Below are positions 1-8,968 of a stretch of DNA of 64,000 bases, piece after piece; position 1 is the first letter of the stretch; every line of letters starts with the position of its first letter. This DNA is from Deltaproteobacteria bacterium (lineage in GTDB: Bacteria > Myxococcota > Kuafuiibacteriia > Kuafuiibacteriales > Kuafuiibacteriaceae), in the NCBI GenBank assembly GCA_016703535.1, contig JADJBV010000001.1, forward strand, positions 2,108,001 to 2,172,000, read 5' to 3'. Under the pieces are notes generated by a model. That model was not told where the DNA came from, made no database searches, and saw nothing but the letters and a program-made list of their open reading frames with translations. A program made the position numbers and the translations under genes.

Positions 1-726
1 GAGCTGGAGGCCTCGGACTACGAAGCGGTGTTGGAGGCGGTGATCGGCGGCCGACCTCGAGATGAGATCGCCCGGCTTTTGACCGGCTGGCGCTTGGAGC
101 CGACCTCTCAACGCCTGCAGCGGATCGCCGAGCAGACTCAGGCCCTGGCGGCCCGTTTGGGCAAAGGTCAGGTGACGATCAACGTCGAGCCCAACAAGCT
201 GCGGACCTCTCAAGATCGCTGGGCGCCGTTCTGGAGCGCCTTGACCCACGTGGTGCGCAACGCCGTCGACCACGGCCTGGAGTCGCCCCAAGAGCGAACC
301 AAGTTGGCCAAATCGCCGGCCGGCACCATTACGCTGCGGACCGAAGAAAAGGACGGCCAGGTGGTGGTCGAGGTGGCCGACGACGGTCGCGGCGTCAACT
401 GGGAGGCCCTGGGCCGGGCCGCGGCCGCCCGGGGGATGAACGTCGAAACCGAAGCGGATCTGGTCGAGGCCCTCTTCGCCGATGGCGTCTCCACCAAAGA
501 CGCGGTCAGCGACGTCTCGGGTCGGGGCGTCGGGATGGCGGCGGTGCGCCAGGTGTGTCGGGCCTTGGGGGGCGCCATCAGCGTGACCACCGAGGCCGGC
601 CGAGGCACCACCTTCCGCTTCTCGATCCCGAAGGACGAAATCCCCTTTAGTGGCAGCACCTTAGACGTGGCTCTTCCGGCTATTCCGGTCCGAAATGCCG
701 ACGGCCTGAACCCGGAGCTCAACTGA
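1..726 (+). CDS. CheA-like histidine kinase, C-terminal part (5' end outside window)
   Basis: The reading frame is open from base 1, so this is the last 241 residues of a longer protein. A CheA-type ATPase domain is visible: the N box HVVRNAVDHGLE, the G1 box DDGRGV and the G2 box SGRGVGM, ending in GRGTTFRFSIP. In this family the domain binds ATP and phosphorylates an Hpt histidine, starting a chemotaxis-like phosphorelay. The protein stops about 30 residues after the ATPase domain, so it has no CheW-like P5 coupling domain, unlike classical CheA. It may be one of the Hpt-ATPase hybrids common in Myxococcota, acting without a standard chemoreceptor array. The N-terminal domains cannot be seen. 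It is convergent with the MATE gene, with 7 bases between the stops. Confidence 0.85.
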   Translation, partial: ELEASDYEAVLEAVIGGRPRDEIARLLTGWRLEPTSQRLQRIAEQTQALAARLGKGQVTINVEPNKLRTSQDRWAPFWSALTHVVRNAVDHGLESPQERTKLAKSPAGTITLRTEEKDGQVVVEVADDGRGVNWEALGRAAAARGMNVETEADLVEALFADGVSTKDAVSDVSGRGVGMAAVRQVCRALGGAISVTTEAGRGTTFRFSIPKDEIPFSGSTLDVALPAIPVRNADGLNPELN

Positions 727-733
727 GGGGCGC

Positions 734-2089
734 TCAGAGGGACGGGGCCGGATCTTCCAGGCGCCGCAAGGAACCCCGGGCCAAATAGGCGAAGCGGGCC
801 AACAGGATCACCGCCACCGCGGTCAGGCCCGCGGTCAGGCCCCACCAAAAGCCGGCGGTCGACCAGCCCAGCCCATAACCGAGCCACAACGCCACCGGCA
901 GGCCGATGAACCAGTGGGCCCCGGTGTTCACGTAAAAGGGCCACTTGGTGTCGCCAGCGCCTCGGAGCGCCCCGGCCGAAACCGCCTGCACCCCATCGCA
1001 GACCGAAAACACCGCGGCGATGCGGAGGAGCCGAGCGCCGATGGCCACCACCTCGGGTTCACTCGGCGCAAACAGCCGGGTGATCGGTTCGGCGAAGAAA
1101 AAAAACGTCAGGCCGCAGGCGCCCATAAACGCCCCGCCCAGGCCGATCGCCAAAAAGCCGGTGCGCCGGGCCCAGGCGGTGTCGCCGGCGCCGACGTGGT
1201 GCCCGACCCGGGCCGTCGCCGCGACCGCAAAACCGACCGCGGCCATGAAGGTCAAGGAGGCCAACATCAGGGCGATGTTGTGGCCCGAAAGTTCCACCTC
1301 ACCGAGGCGAGCGATCAACATCGACACCAAGGCGAAGATCCCGACCTCGACCGTAAAGTGCAGCCCGATCGGCCAGCCGAGGCCAAAGACCCGCCGCAGA
1401 TCGGCCGCCACCGGAGGTTCAGGGCGTTGGGTGATCGGCCCGTCAGCCCGGGCCGCGTAGGCCGCGATGCCCAACATCAAGAACCAGCTCAGGGAGGTGG
1501 CGACGCCGACGCCGGCCGCGCCGAGGCCCAACTCCATCACCAGGTACCAATCGAGGAAAGCGTTGAGCACGTTGGCCGACAACACCGCCACCAACACCGG
1601 TCGAGTCCGGCCGACGCTCGACAGATAGGCCCGATAGGCCACGTAGAGGCCGTTGGCGAAGACCCCCGGCGTCCGGGCGTAGAGGTAGACCGCGGCCCGA
1701 TCGGCCAAGGCCTCGGACACACCGAGGTAGGGCAGCAGCTGAGCCGACACCAATAACAACAACACCAGGGGCACCGCTGCGAAGCCCGAGAGCCAAAGGC
1801 CCTGGAGCAACCAGTGCCGGGCCCGGATGGCTTCACCGGCGCCGTGGGCTTGGGAGGCCAAGGGCTCGAGGCCCAGGGCCAGGCCGACGCCAAACACCGT
1901 CACCAACGAGGCCACCGAGTTGCCGAGGGCCACGCCGCCCATCTCGAGGGGCGAGACGCGCCCGACCACGAAGGTGTCGACCATGCCCATGGTCATCAAC
2001 CCGCCTTGGGCCAACATCATGGGGCCGGCCAAGCGGAGCAGCTCCGGGATCTCGTCGGACCAGGCGCCCGGGGCGGATCGGGCTTCCAT
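734..2089 (-). CDS. MATE family multidrug/metabolite efflux transporter
   Basis: A 451-residue, very hydrophobic protein of the length expected for a 12-helix MATE exporter. The N-terminal half shows the family pattern (LRLAGPMMLAQGG, then MVDTFVVGRV) and a related pattern recurs in the second half (FGLGWPIGLHFTVEVGIFAL), as expected from the duplicated MatE fold. Family members export cationic drugs or metabolites across the inner membrane using Na+ or H+. It lies 56 bases downstream of leuS on the same strand and could be cotranscribed with it, but the gap also leaves room for its own promoter. The substrate cannot be told from sequence. Confidence 0.9.
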   Translation of the reverse strand: MEARSAPGAWSDEIPELLRLAGPMMLAQGGLMTMGMVDTFVVGRVSPLEMGGVALGNSVASLVTVFGVGLALGLEPLASQAHGAGEAIRARHWLLQGLWLSGFAAVPLVLLLLVSAQLLPYLGVSEALADRAAVYLYARTPGVFANGLYVAYRAYLSSVGRTRPVLVAVLSANVLNAFLDWYLVMELGLGAAGVGVATSLSWFLMLGIAAYAARADGPITQRPEPPVAADLRRVFGLGWPIGLHFTVEVGIFALVSMLIARLGEVELSGHNIALMLASLTFMAAVGFAVAATARVGHHVGAGDTAWARRTGFLAIGLGGAFMGACGLTFFFFAEPITRLFAPSEPEVVAIGARLLRIAAVFSVCDGVQAVSAGALRGAGDTKWPFYVNTGAHWFIGLPVALWLGYGLGWSTAGFWWGLTAGLTAVAVILLARFAYLARGSLRRLEDPAPSL

Positions 2090-2145
2090 GCCCGCTCTCT
2101 ACACGGTGGGGAGCTCGAACCGGAGCGGAAAAGTGAGGCCGCGGA

Positions 2146-4659
2146 TCACTTGATGATCAGGTTGAGGATCTTGCCGGCCTTGTAGACCACCTTGGTGATG
2201 GTCTTGCCTTCCAGGTAACGGATCACGTCCTTGTTGGCCTGAGCGACCGCCAAGGCCGTGGCCTCGTCGGCGTCGACCGCCAGCTCGATCTCCGCTCGGG
2301 TCTTGCCCAAGATCTGCACGCCCATCTTGATGGTGTCGTCTTTGGCCAAGGCCTCGTCGTGGAGCGGCCAGGCCACGTAGCTGATGCCGCCCTCGTGGCC
2401 CAGGCCCCGCTTCCAGATCTCCTCGGCGATGTGGGGCGCGAAGGGTTGGACCAGCTGAGCCAGGGGCTCGAGCAACTTCCGGGAGCGGACCTCCATCGAC
2501 AAGAAGTCCCGGGTGATCACGTGGAGCGCCGAGATGGCGGTGTTGAGCCGCAGGCCCTCGATGTCCTCCGAGACCTTCTTGATGGTCTTGTGGAGCAACT
2601 TGGTGGCGGCGTCCGTCGGGGCCGAGTCATCGACCCGGGGCGTGTCGGTCTCGCCCTCGAAGAACACCCGCCACAGCCGCTTCAGCCAGGTGGCCTGGGC
2701 CTCGATGCCTTGGGGCACCCAGGGCTTGCTCTGGTCGAGGGGCCCGAGGAAACACAGGTACACCCGCATCGCGTCAGCGCCGTAGTCCTTGATCACCTCG
2801 TCGGGGTTGACCACGTTGCCTTTGCGCTTCGACATCTTTTCGTCGCGTTGGCTGAGCTCGTCGCCGTTGTCCTTGTTGTAGAACTTGCCGCCCCGCTCCT
2901 CGACCTTGGCCCAAGGCACGATGCGCCCGGTGGGATCGTAGTAGCAGAAGGCGGTGATCATCCCCTGGTGCCGCAACTTCGCGAAGGGTTCGTCGTCCCG
3001 GACGTAGCCGGCGTCTTTGAGCGCCTTTTGCCACATGCGGGCGTAGAGCAAGTGCCCCACCGCGTGCTCCGAGCCGCCCACGTAGAGATCGACGGGCATC
3101 CAGTAGTCGGACTTCTTTCGATCGCAGAAGGCCCGATCGTTTTGGGGATCGCAGTAGCGGAGGAAATACCAAGACGAACCTGCCGAACCCGGCATGGTGT
3201 GGGTCTCGCGCTCCAGCTTTTGGCCGGTGACCGGATCGTCGACCTCGACCCAAGAACGGACCACCGACAGGGGTGAGTCGCCGGTGCCAGTGGGGGCGTA
3301 ACGTTCGACCTCGGGCAAGATCACCGGCAGCTCTTCGGCCTTGAGGGCCCGCACCACCTGATCGCCCTTCTTCAGCACCGGAATCGGCTCACCCCAGTAG
3401 CGTTGACGAGCGAAGGTCCAGTCCCGGAGCTTGAACGTGGTCTTGGCCCGGCCGGCGCCCTGCTCCTCCAGCCAACGGGTCACCTGGCCGATCGCCTGGC
3501 CGTTCGCGGTGGGCGTTCCATTGAATGGACCGCTGTTGACCATCTGGCCTTCACCGGAGTGGGCCTCTTTTTGGACGTCGCCGCCCGAGATCACCTCCAC
3601 GATCGGCAGGTTCATGGCCTTGGCGAAGGCCCAGTCCCGCTCGTCGTGGCCGGGCACCGCCATAATGGCGCCGGTGCCGTAGCCGTAGATCACGTAGTCA
3701 GCGATGTAGACGGGGATCGCTTGTAGCGTGGCCGGGTTGATGGCCCGGGCCCCGGTGTCCACGCCGGTCTTTTGTTTGTTGGCCTGCCGATCGATCTCAC
3801 TCATGGAGGCGGTGCGGGCCTGATAGGCCTTCACCGCGTCCCGCTGAGCAGGCCTGGTCAAGGTCTCGACCAGCGGGTGTTCGGGCGCCATCACCATGTA
3901 CGTGGCGCCGAAGATGGTGTCGGGGCGGGTGGTGAAGACGGTGATCTTGGTGCCGCCGGCGTCGAAGTCGATCTCCGCGCCTTGGCTCTTCCCGATCCGG
4001 TCCTTCTGCTTGAGTTTGGTGTCCTCGGGCCAGTCGATGGTGTCGAGGTCGGCCAACAAGCGCTCCGAAAACTCGGTGATCTTGATGGTCCACTGCTTCA
4101 TCAGCTTGCGCTCGACCGGGTGGCCGCCGCGTTCGCTTTTGCCGTCGATGACCTCGTCGTTGGCCAACACCGTGCCCAGGGCCGGGCACCAGTTGACGAA
4201 GGCCTCGGCCTCGTAGGCCAGGCCGCGCTCGAGCAACACCGTGAAGATCCACTGGGTCCACTTGTAGTAGTCGGGGGCAGCGGTGGAGATCTCCCGGCTC
4301 CAGTCGTAGGAAAAGCCGCACATCTTCAGCTGCCGGCGGAAGTTTTCGATGGCCTCGGCGGTGGACTGTTGGGGCGGCACGCCCTCGTCGATCGCCTTTT
4401 GTTCGGCGGGCAAGCCGAAGGCGTCGTAGCCCATCGGGTGAAGGACGTTGTAGCCTTCGGCCCGGCGCTTCCGAGAGATGATGTCGGCGGCGATGTAGCT
4501 GGCCGGGTGCCCGACGTGGAGGCCCTTCCCCGAGGGGTACGGGAACATGTCGAGGGCGTAGAACTTCTTCTTGGTGAAGTCTTCGCCGGCCTTGAAGGTC
4601 TGGTTCACCTCCCAGAACTCTTGCCAGGAGGGTTCGATGCGTCGGTGATCGTAGGGCAT
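2146..4659 (-). CDS. leuS: Leucine--tRNA ligase
   Basis: An 837-residue class I aminoacyl-tRNA synthetase that charges tRNA-Leu in the cytoplasm. The HIGH signature appears as HVGH at residues 48-51 and the KMSKS loop as KMSKR near residue 607. The CP1 editing domain that hydrolyses mischarged tRNA is present (TTRPDTIFGATYMV near residue 250). Length is normal for bacterial LeuRS (about 800-870), and the C-terminal anticodon-binding and terminal domains look complete. It starts 6 bases after the purA stop, so the two genes are almost certainly cotranscribed. Confidence 0.98.
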   Translation of the reverse strand: MPYDHRRIEPSWQEFWEVNQTFKAGEDFTKKKFYALDMFPYPSGKGLHVGHPASYIAADIISRKRRAEGYNVLHPMGYDAFGLPAEQKAIDEGVPPQQSTAEAIENFRRQLKMCGFSYDWSREISTAAPDYYKWTQWIFTVLLERGLAYEAEAFVNWCPALGTVLANDEVIDGKSERGGHPVERKLMKQWTIKITEFSERLLADLDTIDWPEDTKLKQKDRIGKSQGAEIDFDAGGTKITVFTTRPDTIFGATYMVMAPEHPLVETLTRPAQRDAVKAYQARTASMSEIDRQANKQKTGVDTGARAINPATLQAIPVYIADYVIYGYGTGAIMAVPGHDERDWAFAKAMNLPIVEVISGGDVQKEAHSGEGQMVNSGPFNGTPTANGQAIGQVTRWLEEQGAGRAKTTFKLRDWTFARQRYWGEPIPVLKKGDQVVRALKAEELPVILPEVERYAPTGTGDSPLSVVRSWVEVDDPVTGQKLERETHTMPGSAGSSWYFLRYCDPQNDRAFCDRKKSDYWMPVDLYVGGSEHAVGHLLYARMWQKALKDAGYVRDDEPFAKLRHQGMITAFCYYDPTGRIVPWAKVEERGGKFYNKDNGDELSQRDEKMSKRKGNVVNPDEVIKDYGADAMRVYLCFLGPLDQSKPWVPQGIEAQATWLKRLWRVFFEGETDTPRVDDSAPTDAATKLLHKTIKKVSEDIEGLRLNTAISALHVITRDFLSMEVRSRKLLEPLAQLVQPFAPHIAEEIWKRGLGHEGGISYVAWPLHDEALAKDDTIKMGVQILGKTRAEIELAVDADEATALAVAQANKDVIRYLEGKTITKVVYKAGKILNLIIK

Positions 4660-4665
4660 GGCTCG

Positions 4666-5961
4666 TTACTCGAACGGGTTGTGGACTTCGATGTCCTGTC
4701 CGCGGCCCGGGCCCACGGAGAGGAGCGCAACTTTGACGCCCAGATCTTGGGTGACGAAGTCGAGGTAGGTGCGGGCCGCCGCCGGGAGATCTTCCACGCG
4801 CCGAGTGGCGCCGACCTCACCGAAGCCCGGGAAGCTCTTGTAGACCGGCTCGACCCGATCGAGATCGTGGACGTTGTCGGGGAAGGTGCAGAGCCGCTCG
4901 TTGCCCAGCCGATATTCGGTGCAGACCTTGAGCTCATCCAGGCCGGCCAAAACATCCAGCTTGGTGACGGCCACCTCTTTGATCCCGCAGATCCGAACCG
5001 CGTAGCGGAGCGCGACCAGATCCAGCCAACCACAACGGCGAGGCCGACCGGTGGTGGCGCCAAACTCTTTGCCGGTCTCGCGCAGCCGTTCGCCCAAGGC
5101 GTCGTTGAGTTCGGTGGGGAACGGGCCGCTGCCGACCCGGGTGGTGTAGGCCTTCATGATGCCCACCACGTTCTGCAGAACGCCCGGGCCCAGGCCGGCG
5201 CCGGTGGCGGCGTTGCTGGCCACGGTGTTGGACGAGGTGACGAAGGGATAGGTGCCGTGATCGATGTCGAGCAGCGCCCCTTGAGCGCCCTCGAAGAGCA
5301 GGTTCTTGCCGGCCCGCTGATCTTGGTAGAGGCGCTCGCCGACGTTGGCCATGTACGGGCGCAACCGCTCGCCCAACTCCACCGCTCGATCGATCATCTG
5401 GGTGATCTCGGCGTCGGGGTACGGCACGTGATCGTCGTTGGCCGCCAAGATCGCGTTCAGCTCTTTGAGCCGGGACCGGACCAGGCCGTCGACCCGAGCC
5501 CGGTCCAGCAGGTCCGCCACCCGCACGCCGCGCCGGGCGATCTTGTCTTCGTACGCCGGTCCGATGCCTCGGCCGGTGGTGCCGATCTTGTCGACGCCCC
5601 GGTAGGCCTCCCGGGCCAGGTCCAGGCGCCGATGGTACGGCATGATCAGGTGAGCGCCGTACGAGACGAACAGTCGGCCGGCGGTCTTGATCCCCCGCTT
5701 GTCGAGCTTCTCCAACTCCTTGAGCAGGATCTCGGGATCGACCACCACGCCGTTGCCGATGGCGCACTTGACCCGCTCGTGGAGGATGCCGCTCGGGACC
5801 AGGTGCAAGATGGTGGTCTCGCCGTCGACCACCAAGGTGTGGCCGGCGTTGTTCCCGCCTTGGTAACGCACCACCCAATCGGCCCGCTCGCCGTAGCGAT
5901 CGACCACTTTGCCTTTTCCTTCGTCGCCCCACTGAGCGCCGACGACCACTACGCTGCCCAT
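4666..5961 (-). CDS. purA: Adenylosuccinate synthase
   Basis: A 431-residue enzyme joining IMP and aspartate with GTP, the first committed step from IMP to AMP. The N-terminal GTP-binding loop GAQWGDEGKGK is intact at residues 8-18. Other signatures follow: GTTGRGIGPAYEDK, the SSNTVASNAATGAG region and TTGRPRRCGWLDL. The length matches the family norm of about 430. It lies 12 bases after the dppC-like permease and 6 before leuS, in one minus-strand cluster. The mixing of peptide permeases, purine synthesis and tRNA charging looks like housekeeping cotranscription, not a pathway. Confidence 0.98.
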   Translation of the reverse strand: MGSVVVVGAQWGDEGKGKVVDRYGERADWVVRYQGGNNAGHTLVVDGETTILHLVPSGILHERVKCAIGNGVVVDPEILLKELEKLDKRGIKTAGRLFVSYGAHLIMPYHRRLDLAREAYRGVDKIGTTGRGIGPAYEDKIARRGVRVADLLDRARVDGLVRSRLKELNAILAANDDHVPYPDAEITQMIDRAVELGERLRPYMANVGERLYQDQRAGKNLLFEGAQGALLDIDHGTYPFVTSSNTVASNAATGAGLGPGVLQNVVGIMKAYTTRVGSGPFPTELNDALGERLRETGKEFGATTGRPRRCGWLDLVALRYAVRICGIKEVAVTKLDVLAGLDELKVCTEYRLGNERLCTFPDNVHDLDRVEPVYKSFPGFGEVGATRRVEDLPAAARTYLDFVTQDLGVKVALLSVGPGRGQDIEVHNPFE

Positions 5962-5973
5962 GACCCGCGGACC

Positions 5974-6780
5974 CTAGCGGTTCCGGGTCCGAGGGTCGAG
6001 GGCCAGGGCGAGTTCGTCCCCGACCCGCTGGATCGCGGCGATCGTCAGGAAGATCAGGGCCCCCGGCGCCACCACCAAAAGCGGCGCCCGGGAGAGCCCC
6101 GAGATTCCCTGAGCCAACATGGCGCCCCACGACGGGGCCGGCGGCGGGATCCCGAGCCCTAAAAAGGACAAGACCGTCTCGTAGAGGATCAACTCTCCCA
6201 AGGAGAGGGTGGCGGCGACGCTGAGGGGCCCGCTGAGGTTCGGCAACACATGGCGCATGGCGATCCGCAACGGCGAATAACCGAGCTGACGCGCCGCCGA
6301 CAGATAGTCCTCGGACAAGACCACCCGGGTTTGGGCCCGGGCGATCCGGGCCTCGCTGATCCAGGCGAAGGCCGCCATCGCCACCGCCACACGCAGGAAC
6401 GGGCTGCCGGTCGAGGTGCTGGCCAGGAGCAACATCAGCGGCAGGCGCGGCACCGCCGAGACCAGGTCCAACAGGCGCAACACCGCCCGATCGAAGTGGC
6501 CCCCTTGATACCCGGCCCACAGGCCCAAGAGGGCGCCACCGCCGCTGGAGATCAAGGCCGCCAGCGTGGCGATGGCCAAGGTGGTGCGGGCGCCGACCAA
6601 CAGCCGGGCCAGCAGATCCCGGCCCAACTCGTCGGTGCCCAACCAATGAGACGGGCTGGGGCCCGCGGCCACGTCGCCGGGATCGATCTGCAGAGGGTCC
6701 GGCAAAAATGGGGGCAACAGCAAAACGCCCATCACCAACAGCCCCAAAAACCCGAGGGCGATCCGGGCGGTCCGGCTCAC
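5974..6780 (-). CDS. Peptide/oligopeptide-type ABC transporter permease (DppC-like)
   Basis: A 268-residue inner-membrane permease. It has the DppC/OppC architecture: an N-terminal helix, a short periplasmic segment with the typical SHWLGTDELGRDLLARLL sequence, then about five helices. The EAA loop that contacts the ATPase is clear (AARQLGYSPLRIAMRHVLPN), and the ending LSFLGLGIPPPAPSWGAML is characteristic of this subfamily. The start ATG overlaps the stop of the upstream DppB-like gene (ATGA), so they are translationally coupled and presumably heterodimerise. No ABC ATPase gene is found in the window. The substrate could be peptides, nickel or sugars; the sequence does not decide. Confidence 0.92.
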   Translation of the reverse strand: MSRTARIALGFLGLLVMGVLLLPPFLPDPLQIDPGDVAAGPSPSHWLGTDELGRDLLARLLVGARTTLAIATLAALISSGGGALLGLWAGYQGGHFDRAVLRLLDLVSAVPRLPLMLLLASTSTGSPFLRVAVAMAAFAWISEARIARAQTRVVLSEDYLSAARQLGYSPLRIAMRHVLPNLSGPLSVAATLSLGELILYETVLSFLGLGIPPPAPSWGAMLAQGISGLSRAPLLVVAPGALIFLTIAAIQRVGDELALALDPRTRNR

Positions 6781-7784
6781 GTGGTCTCCTCACGCCGGGC
6801 CCGGGGATCGAGCCAGAGGTGCCCCAGGTCGGCCAGGCCGCTGGCGAACATGGTCAACGCCGCGTAGATCAGCGCCAAGACCAGGGCGACCTCCAGGTCC
6901 CCGAAGAGGATGCTCTCGTGGATCAACAGGCCCATGCCCGGAAAGTCGAAGATCCGCTCCACCAAAAGCGCGCCTGAAAACAAGGTCGGCAGGGTCTGGG
7001 CGATCAAGGGCAAGAGGGGCAGCAGCACCATCGGCAGGCCATGGACCCACACCACGCGCCCCTCGGAGAGGCCCCGGGCCCGGGCCGCCCAAAGGTGCTC
7101 ATCTTGGAGGGCCGCCTGCAGGCCAGTCTCGACGAACCGCAAATAACGCCCCAAAAAGTGGAGCGACAACACCATCACCGGCAGGACCAGGTGCCCAAGA
7201 TCCGGCGTGGGGCCGGGCCCAAAGCCCCCCGGCGGCAACACCCGAGCCCACAAAGAAAAGACGGCGATCGCCGACAGGCCCAACACGTGGCTGGGCACGG
7301 CGACCAACACCGCCCCCAGACCCCGGATCAGCTGGGCGACGGCCCCCCCGCGGATCGCCGCCAACGCCCCCAGACCGATCCCCGCCAACAAAGCCAACAC
7401 CAAGGCAGGGAGCACCAGGGCCAAGGTCGGCGGGAGCCGCTCGCGCAAAAGCGCCGGCACCGAGCTGCGGTGGACCTCGGACACCCCCAGCTCGCCGCCC
7501 AAGATCCCCCGTTCGGTGCGGGCATAGGGACAGTCCGGGGCGGCCCGGCCCAACAGCCAGCAGCGCAGGCGCTCCGGGACCGATCGATCCAGGCCGTACA
7601 GCGTGCGGATCCGATCGAACTCCGCCGGGCTCAAGGTCGGATCCTCCAACCTTCGCCGCGCCTCACCGCTCGCCGGCATGGTCGCTAGGAGGTAGAAGAG
7701 GCCCAATCCCAACGCCAAAAAGAGGGCCAGACCGGACAAGGCGCGCCGGATCAGGACCCGCAGGGCGAAGGATGAGGAGCCCAT
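6777..7784 (-). CDS. Peptide/oligopeptide-type ABC transporter permease (DppB-like)
   Basis: A permease of about 335 residues, partner of the DppC-like gene that follows with an ATGA overlap. An N-terminal helix (LSGLALFLALGLGLFYLLA) precedes a periplasmic part containing RIRTLYGLDRSVPERLRCWL, which matches the DppB pattern of a region ending in GLD..P. The EAA-type loop is present (ARARGLSEGRVVWVHGLPMVLLP) and the ending LVERIFDFPGMGLLIHES is typical of DppB. I place the start at 7784 (MGSSSFALRV); an upstream in-frame start at 7808 would lie deeper inside the divergent hisZ gene. The chosen ATG shares bases with the hisZ ATG on the other strand. Confidence 0.9.
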   Translation of the reverse strand: MGSSSFALRVLIRRALSGLALFLALGLGLFYLLATMPASGEARRRLEDPTLSPAEFDRIRTLYGLDRSVPERLRCWLLGRAAPDCPYARTERGILGGELGVSEVHRSSVPALLRERLPPTLALVLPALVLALLAGIGLGALAAIRGGAVAQLIRGLGAVLVAVPSHVLGLSAIAVFSLWARVLPPGGFGPGPTPDLGHLVLPVMVLSLHFLGRYLRFVETGLQAALQDEHLWAARARGLSEGRVVWVHGLPMVLLPLLPLIAQTLPTLFSGALLVERIFDFPGMGLLIHESILFGDLEVALVLALIYAALTMFASGLADLGHLWLDPRARREETT

Positions 7785-8934
7785 GAGCGACGACCGAGCA
7801 AGTGGCACGCCAAGCGGCGTCCGGCTCCCAGCCGGCGTCTCGGATTATCCACCAGGTCGGGCGGCGGCGCTCGATTCCTGCCTGGCGGGCCTCAATCAGG
7901 TGTTCGAGTCCTACGGTTACCGTCGGGTCTACACGCCCTGGTTCGAGCTCCTCGGGTCCCTGGAGCGGGGCCTCTCGGGTGAGGCCCAAGCCCGGCTCTT
8001 CCACTTGGTCGATCCGGGCAGCGGCGAGATCTTGGTGCTTCGGCCGGACTTCACCGCCCAGGTGGCCCGCATGGTGGCCGCCCGAATGAGCGCCGGCCCT
8101 CGCCCGCTCCGCCTCGCCTACCACGGGCGGGTGGCCCGGGCCGTGGACGCCTTGGGCCGGGGCCTCAGCAGCCGGGATCTCTTCCAGGCCGGGATCGAGT
8201 TGATCGGCGCCGCCGGCCCCGTCGCCGAACGGGAGGTGTTGACCATCGCGACCGCCGCTTTCGCCAAGCTCGGGCGGACCTTGACCTTGGACCTCAGCCA
8301 CGCGGGGATCTTGGCGGCGTTGGCGCCCGAAGGCCTGGACGCTCCGACCCGCTTGGCCCTCTCGGCCCGGGACGAGGTCGCCTTGGCCCAGCGTGCGCCC
8401 CAACTCCTGCCGCTGCTTAAGCTCCACGGTGGCCCGGAGGTCTTGCGGCGGGCCGCGGCCGAACTCCAGGGCGCCCCCCGTTCGGTCACCGTGGCCCTGG
8501 AGGAGCTGCAGGGGGCGATCGACGGCTTGACCCGCACGCCCCCCACCCAAGTTTCGGTGGACCTGGCCGAGGTCCGGGGCTTCGGCGACTACACCGGCTT
8601 GGTCTTCCGCGGCTACACCGAAGGCGCCGCCGACGCCGTGGTCAGCGGTGGCCGCTACGATCGCTTGTTGGGGCGGTTCGGCAAGGAAGAGGCGGCGGTG
8701 GGCTTCGGAATCGACGTGGGGGCCGTGTTGCTCGGGCAAACGCCGCCGCCCCGACGGGGGGTGGTGATCGCGGGCCAACCGGGTGATCCAGCGAGTGAAG
8801 ACGCCGCCCTCGCCCACCGGGCCCGCGGTGAACCCACGGTGGTGGTCGAGCCGAGCAGCGCCCTCGCTTACGCCGAACATCACGGCTATCGACTGTTGGT
8901 CACCGGCGACGGCGTGGAGCGTTCTCTCCCATAG
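7783..8934 (+). CDS. hisZ: ATP phosphoribosyltransferase regulatory subunit (HisRS-like)
   Basis: A 383-residue protein with the class II HisRS catalytic fold but no C-terminal anticodon-binding domain, the hallmark of HisZ. Visible landmarks are LPAGVSDYPPGRAAAL near the start, GYRRVYTPWFELLGSL, the motif-2 region LRLAYHGRVARAV and the motif-3 region VSGGRYDRLLGRFGKEEAAVGFGIDVG. HisZ partners a short HisG to catalyse the first step of histidine synthesis; hisG is not in the window. Residual doubt is whether it is a HisZ or an orphan HisRS paralogue. Its ATG and the ATG of the divergent DppB-like gene overlap (CATG). Confidence 0.85.
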   Translation: MSDDRASGTPSGVRLPAGVSDYPPGRAAALDSCLAGLNQVFESYGYRRVYTPWFELLGSLERGLSGEAQARLFHLVDPGSGEILVLRPDFTAQVARMVAARMSAGPRPLRLAYHGRVARAVDALGRGLSSRDLFQAGIELIGAAGPVAEREVLTIATAAFAKLGRTLTLDLSHAGILAALAPEGLDAPTRLALSARDEVALAQRAPQLLPLLKLHGGPEVLRRAAAELQGAPRSVTVALEELQGAIDGLTRTPPTQVSVDLAEVRGFGDYTGLVFRGYTEGAADAVVSGGRYDRLLGRFGKEEAAVGFGIDVGAVLLGQTPPPRRGVVIAGQPGDPASEDAALAHRARGEPTVVVEPSSALAYAEHHGYRLLVTGDGVERSLP

Positions 8935-8968
8935 CGCCGACCCCATCCCTGTATTATGCAAGGAGACG

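Noticed and set aside
3772..6162. 796-residue open frame on the plus strand
   Set aside because: It lies opposite leuS, purA and part of the permease, and is a shadow of high-GC codon use with Val/Gly/Asp-rich sequence and no motif.
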